Below the pieces are notes generated by a model. That model saw only the letters and a list, made by a program, of their open reading frames with translations, was not told the DNA's origin and ran no database searches. A program made the translations under genes and the position numbers. Positions 7,577-10,000 of a stretch of 10,000 bases of DNA are shown piece after piece. Source of the stretch: Penaeus vannamei (lineage: Eukaryota > Arthropoda > Malacostraca > Decapoda > Penaeidae); the NCBI RefSeq assembly GCF_042767895.1, contig NC_091582.1, positions 23,236,671 through 23,246,670 of the forward strand. Direction: 5' to 3'. Position 1 is the stretch's first letter. Every line of letters starts with the position of its first letter.

Positions 7577-7730
7577 TCCTCCTCCTCTTCCTTTTCTTCT
7601 TCTTCTTTTCCCTCCTCTTCTTCCATCTCTTCCTCCTCCTCTTCCTTTTCTTCTTCTTCCATCTCTTCCTCCTCCTCTTCCTTTTCTTCTTCTTTTTCCT
7701 CCTCCTCTTCCATCTCCTCTCCCGCTTCCC
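7577..7730. repeat. 36-bp TCC/TTC minisatellite, about 4 copies
   Basis: TCCTCCTCCTCTTCC starts at 7577, 7631, 7667 and 7697 (spacings 54, 36, 30), each followed by TTTTCTTCTTCTT or a close variant and, in the middle copies, CCATCTCT. As 36 is divisible by 3, the - strand frame reads as a 12-residue acidic repeat (Glu/Lys/Met). Confidence 0.88.
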
Positions 7731-7857
7731 ATTATTTCCTTTCCTCCCCCCTCCTTCCCCTTCTCTTCCATTTCCTTGCCTCCTCCTCCATTTCCCCATC
7801 CTCCTTTCAATTTCCCTCTCCTCCTGCCTCCCTATCTTCCTTCCTCCCTCTTCCAAA
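7731..7857. other. C-rich pyrimidine tract
   Basis: TTTCCTCC, CTCCTCC and CCATTTCC words without a clear period. It ends at the switch to purines at 7858. Confidence 0.55.
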
Positions 7858-7924
7858 GGGCGAAAGAGAGAGAGAGACAGAAGAAGGAGAAAGAATGACG
7901 AGAGATTTAGAAGATAGAGACTAA
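7858..7924. repeat. Purine tract with (AG)6
   Basis: The + strand switches abruptly from pyrimidine to purine at GGGCGAAAGAG. (AG)n lies at 7865-7877, with GAAGAAGGAG-type words to 7924. Confidence 0.8.
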
Positions 7925-8044
7925 GGGTCATTTGGGTACCTTTTTCCCTTCCATTTTGGCACTATCAACTCAAGGTTCATGTAAAAGCCTTTGTCTTTGT
8001 AGTTTTAATTGCTTGTCAGCCGAGGTGGCGACTTGTCTGACAGT
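7925..8044. other. Unique segment between purine tracts
   Basis: About 120 bases of mixed sequence. TGTCAG (8014-8019) pairs with CTGACA (8037-8042), and CTTGTC occurs twice (8012, 8032). There is a small CpG cluster at CCGAGGTGGCG. No gene was recognised. Confidence 0.55.
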
Positions 8045-8188
8045 CAGAAGAAATTATTATATGTATGAAAATGGGGAGGGAGAAGGAGAGAAAGAGAGAA
8101 AAGGATGAGAAAGAAACAGAGGGACAGGGGGAGGGAGAGGCAAAGAAAAAAAGGAAGAGAGAGAGGGAGAGATAAATGATAATGAGGA

Positions 8189-8223
<35 letters not shown>

Positions 8224-8577
8224 AACGAGAAAGAGAAAGTAAATGAGAAAAAGAGAGATTATAAGTAAAAATGAAAGATGACAAAAGAATAGACGAATAG
8301 ATAGAGGAACCAAGAAGATAAATAGACAGAATCAAACGAAGAAACAGAACACGAGAAAATAAAGAAGTCATAGTAGAGGGGAGAGAGAAGGAGGCGAAGG
8401 CGTGAATGATAATGTCCAAGACAAAGAAAGAGACGCGAAAAAATGGATAATAACAAGTGCGTAAGGGAGGGAGGAGAAAGGCGAGGAGCAAAAGGAAAAG
8501 GGGAATACACGGGAAGGAACAAGAGAGAACGAAAGAGGGAAAGATAGGAAGGGACAGGGCATGATAGATATTTTCTT
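8045..8577. repeat. Purine-rich tract with (GA)n
   Basis: A/G-rich DNA with perfect (GA)14 at about 8193-8221 and a flanking near-duplicate AACGAGAAAGAGAAAGT / AATGAGAAAAAGAGA. The - strand frames (8044-8313, 8057-8701, 8259-8726) read as Phe/Leu/Ser membrane-like peptides only because of composition. Confidence 0.75.
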
Positions 8578-9000
8578 CTACGTTTCTTATTCCTACAAAA
8601 AAAAAAAGAAGGAAAAGAAACGGTCGATAATTTAGGCATAAGGAGATAATAAATAGAATAAGAAAAAGGTAGATGAGAGAAAGAAGAAAATATGAAGACA
8701 CAAGATGTGAAAAAAAAATCTTGCAATTACTTAAAAAAAGGAAAAGGATAAAAAGATAAAGAAAACAACAATTGAATTTGAAATGAATAGAGAAAATTAA
8801 AAGAGAAGATTCATATTATTACTTTTCTTCCATTACCTGAGAAAAGAGAAAACGGGAGAAAAAGTAGATAACTTAAAGTAGACAATGAAGATATGGAAAG
8901 GGAAAGATAGAAAGATAGAGAGAGAAGGGGGCGGGAGAACGGACGAAGAAGAGGTATAGGGATAGGGATGGCCAAAGAGGAAGAAGGGAATGGGAGAGAG
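8578..9000. other. A-rich purine-dominated segment
   Basis: More A and T than the preceding tract, including A11 at 8597-8607 and several A7-A8 runs. It becomes GA-rich again from about 8885, with a small ATAGGG duplication near 8955-8967. No gene, polyadenylation context or TE terminus was recognised. Confidence 0.55.
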
Positions 9001-9018
9001 AGAGAGAGAGAGAGAGGC

Positions 9019-9057
<39 letters not shown>

Positions 9058-9070
9058 GACAGACAGACTG
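9000..9070. repeat. (GA)n-(CAGA)n compound microsatellite
   Basis: (GA)8 to 9016 joins (CAGA)9-10 from 9018 to about 9055, with a short imperfect tail (CAGAGACAGACAGACTG). CAGA is the complement of the TCTG unit at 4632-4790. Confidence 0.95.
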
Positions 9071-9196
9071 ACGAACAGATAGACAATGACTGACTCATTG
9101 GCATACCTACATACTTGACAGACACTGGTAGAGAGATCAAACAAACAAACAAACAACAACAAAGAGATACTCCCGCCCCCTTCTGATTGATACTCA
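9071..9196. other. Mixed segment with (CAAA)n
   Basis: Unique-looking sequence (TGACTGACTCATTGGCATACC), then (CAAA)4 and (CAA)3 at about 9138-9161, then a C-rich lead into the next C-run. TGACTCA near 9091 matches the AP-1 consensus; on its own this is weak. Confidence 0.6.
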
Positions 9197-9220
9197 CCCC
9201 CCCACCCCCACCCCCCACCC
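9197..9220 (-). other. C7AC5AC6ACCC run, strict G-quadruplex pattern on - strand
   Basis: C7-A-C5-A-C6-A-CCC on +. The - strand has four G tracts (3, 6, 5, 7) with single-T loops. The first 23 bases are identical to 6548-6570. Confidence 0.8.
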
Positions 9221-9340
9221 GTTTCCTCATTCTTTTTCCCCGAAACTTCGAGATCGCGCGAGGAAGTGCTGAGTCACGCACTCAGGAAGGAAGGAAGGAA
9301 GGGGCCGTGAGTGCGCGAACGTAGAGTAAGGAAGGGGAGA
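9221..9340. other. CpG-dense unique island
   Basis: About eleven CpGs in roughly 100 bases, including the palindrome TCGCGCGA (9254-9261) and TGCGCGAACG. It contains a (GGAA)4 run at 9285-9300 and an NF-E2/AP-1-like site. CGAGATC plus CGCGCGAG words are shared with the 4374-4490 island. No gene recognised. Confidence 0.6.
9267..9277 (+). promoter_or_regulatory. NF-E2 / AP-1-like motif
   Basis: TGCTGAGTCAC matches the published NF-E2 (CNC-bZIP/small Maf) consensus and contains the AP-1 core TGAGTCA (9270-9276). CTGAGT (9269-9274) also pairs with ACTCAG (9280-9285). Binding is not shown. Confidence 0.3.
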
Positions 9341-9494
9341 AGAGGAGAACATAACTAATCGCTTTTTTCTTTCTTTCTTTCCTTTCGTTCCCCTTTACTT
9401 CTTTGTGGTCTTCTCTTTCGCCATTTTCTTGTTCTGCTTCGCTGTATTTTTCTGGTTTTATTATCACCACTTAAATACGCACTGCTATTCACGT
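9341..9494. other. Pyrimidine-rich to mixed linker
   Basis: (CTTT)3-4 at about 9367-9382, then T/C-rich DNA to about 9462, then mixed sequence leading into the CA-rich array. Nothing else recognised. Confidence 0.55.
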
Positions 9495-10000
9495 ATATAT
9501 TCACATACACAAACATCTACACTCACACATGTACACATACATAAACACCTCCATTCACATATATCCACACACATACCTCTATTCACAGATATTCACACAC
9601 ATATTTCCATTTACATTTACACACACACACACACATATCCACACACATACCTCTATTCACATATATTCACACACACACATATTCGCACACGTACTTCCAT
9701 TCACATATAGTCACACACACACACGCATATTCACACACATACTTCCATTCACATATGTTCACGCACATATTAACACATACTTCCATTCACATATATTCAC
9801 ACACACACATACATATTTATTCACATACTTCCATTCACATATATTCACACACACATATACCTATTTATTCACATACACATAAACCTTCGCACTGTCCCCA
9901 GGAACGAAAGAGAAGCAGGAGCTCTCACGCACACACGCACATATTAACACATACTTCCATTCACATATATTCACACACACATACCTATTTATTCACATAC
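9495..10000. repeat. CA-rich minisatellite (28-48 bp unit), runs off the window
   Basis: The recurring core is YTYCATTCACATATATTCAC plus a variable (CA)n. CYATTYAC anchors fall at 9551, 9579, 9607, 9653, 9697, 9745, 9783, 9831 and 9957. Spacings of 28, 28, 46, 44, 48, 38 and 48 differ largely by (CA)n length. A 43-base unrelated insert (about 9883-9925) interrupts the array, after which a block resumes that nearly copies 9761-9828. Thr/His/Tyr frames (9405-9710, 9529-9882) are repeat translations. Confidence 0.92.

Noticed and set aside
7043..7924. 293-residue hydrophobic frame resembling a membrane protein
   Set aside because: T/C-rich DNA always translates to Phe, Leu, Ser and Pro. Other frames overlap with the same character, and minisatellite boundaries do not respect codons.
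9405..9882. Thr/His/Tyr repeat frames on +
   Set aside because: Two overlapping registers of the same CA-rich minisatellite both stay open. No gene features.

Overview
This window shows no gene I can support. It is a eukaryotic intergenic or intronic stretch built almost entirely of microsatellites, minisatellites and long purine/pyrimidine-asymmetric tracts. By eye, roughly three quarters of it is nearly pure C+T or nearly pure A+G on the + strand. The long open frames on both strands encode only Ser-Leu, Arg-Glu, Phe-Leu-Ser or Thr-His repeats. Simple repeats produce these because they lack stop codons. I found no tRNA, rRNA, CRISPR array, transposase or reverse-transcriptase signature and no bacterial operon. 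The density of (CT)n, (GT)n, (AT)n, (TCTG)n and (CCCTCT)n is typical of decapod crustaceans, especially penaeid shrimp. That assignment is an inference, and molluscs or other repeat-rich invertebrates cannot be excluded.

Layout: 1-345 is (GA)n and purine-rich. 409-1068 is polypyrimidine, ending in a ~56-bp minisatellite. 1191-2400 holds (TC)n arrays, a (CCCTYT)n hexamer array, a small unique island at 1895-2030 and a ~44-bp minisatellite. 2469-2547 is (CT)n. 2569-2858 is AT-rich apparently single-copy DNA. 2861-3134 is (CT)n then (TG)n. 3184-3842 is a 660-bp purine tract. 3843-4185 holds a C-run, a unique segment with an inverted repeat, and (TG)n. 4187-4301 is (CT)n-(AT)n. 4340-4490 is a C-run plus a CpG-dense island. 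4497-5515 is T-rich, (TCTG)-rich and then a large compound CT array. 5515-5985 is the longest single-copy-looking stretch. 5984-6155 is (ATT)n. 6257-6571 is a C-rich ~38-bp minisatellite. 6572-6690 is a unique island. 6701-7010 is a 32-bp minisatellite made of 8-bp subunits. 7001-7857 is polypyrimidine with a 151-bp duplication and a 36-bp minisatellite. 7858-9017 is mostly purine-rich, broken by a unique segment at 7925-8044. 9018-9161 is (CAGA)n and (CAAA)n. 9197-9340 is a C-run plus CpG-dense island. 9495-10000 is a CA-rich minisatellite running off the window end.

The most interesting pattern is architectural. In four places (3843, 4340, 6548, 9197) a C-run with G-quadruplex potential on the - strand sits immediately upstream (+ coordinates) of a short, complex, CpG-bearing island. 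These islands carry the only recognisable regulatory-type motifs: an NF-E2/AP-1-like site at 9267-9277, and an E-box plus two tandem TTAYGTAA sites at 6618-6662. Any regulatory role is inference. Conservation or chromatin data would be needed to test it.
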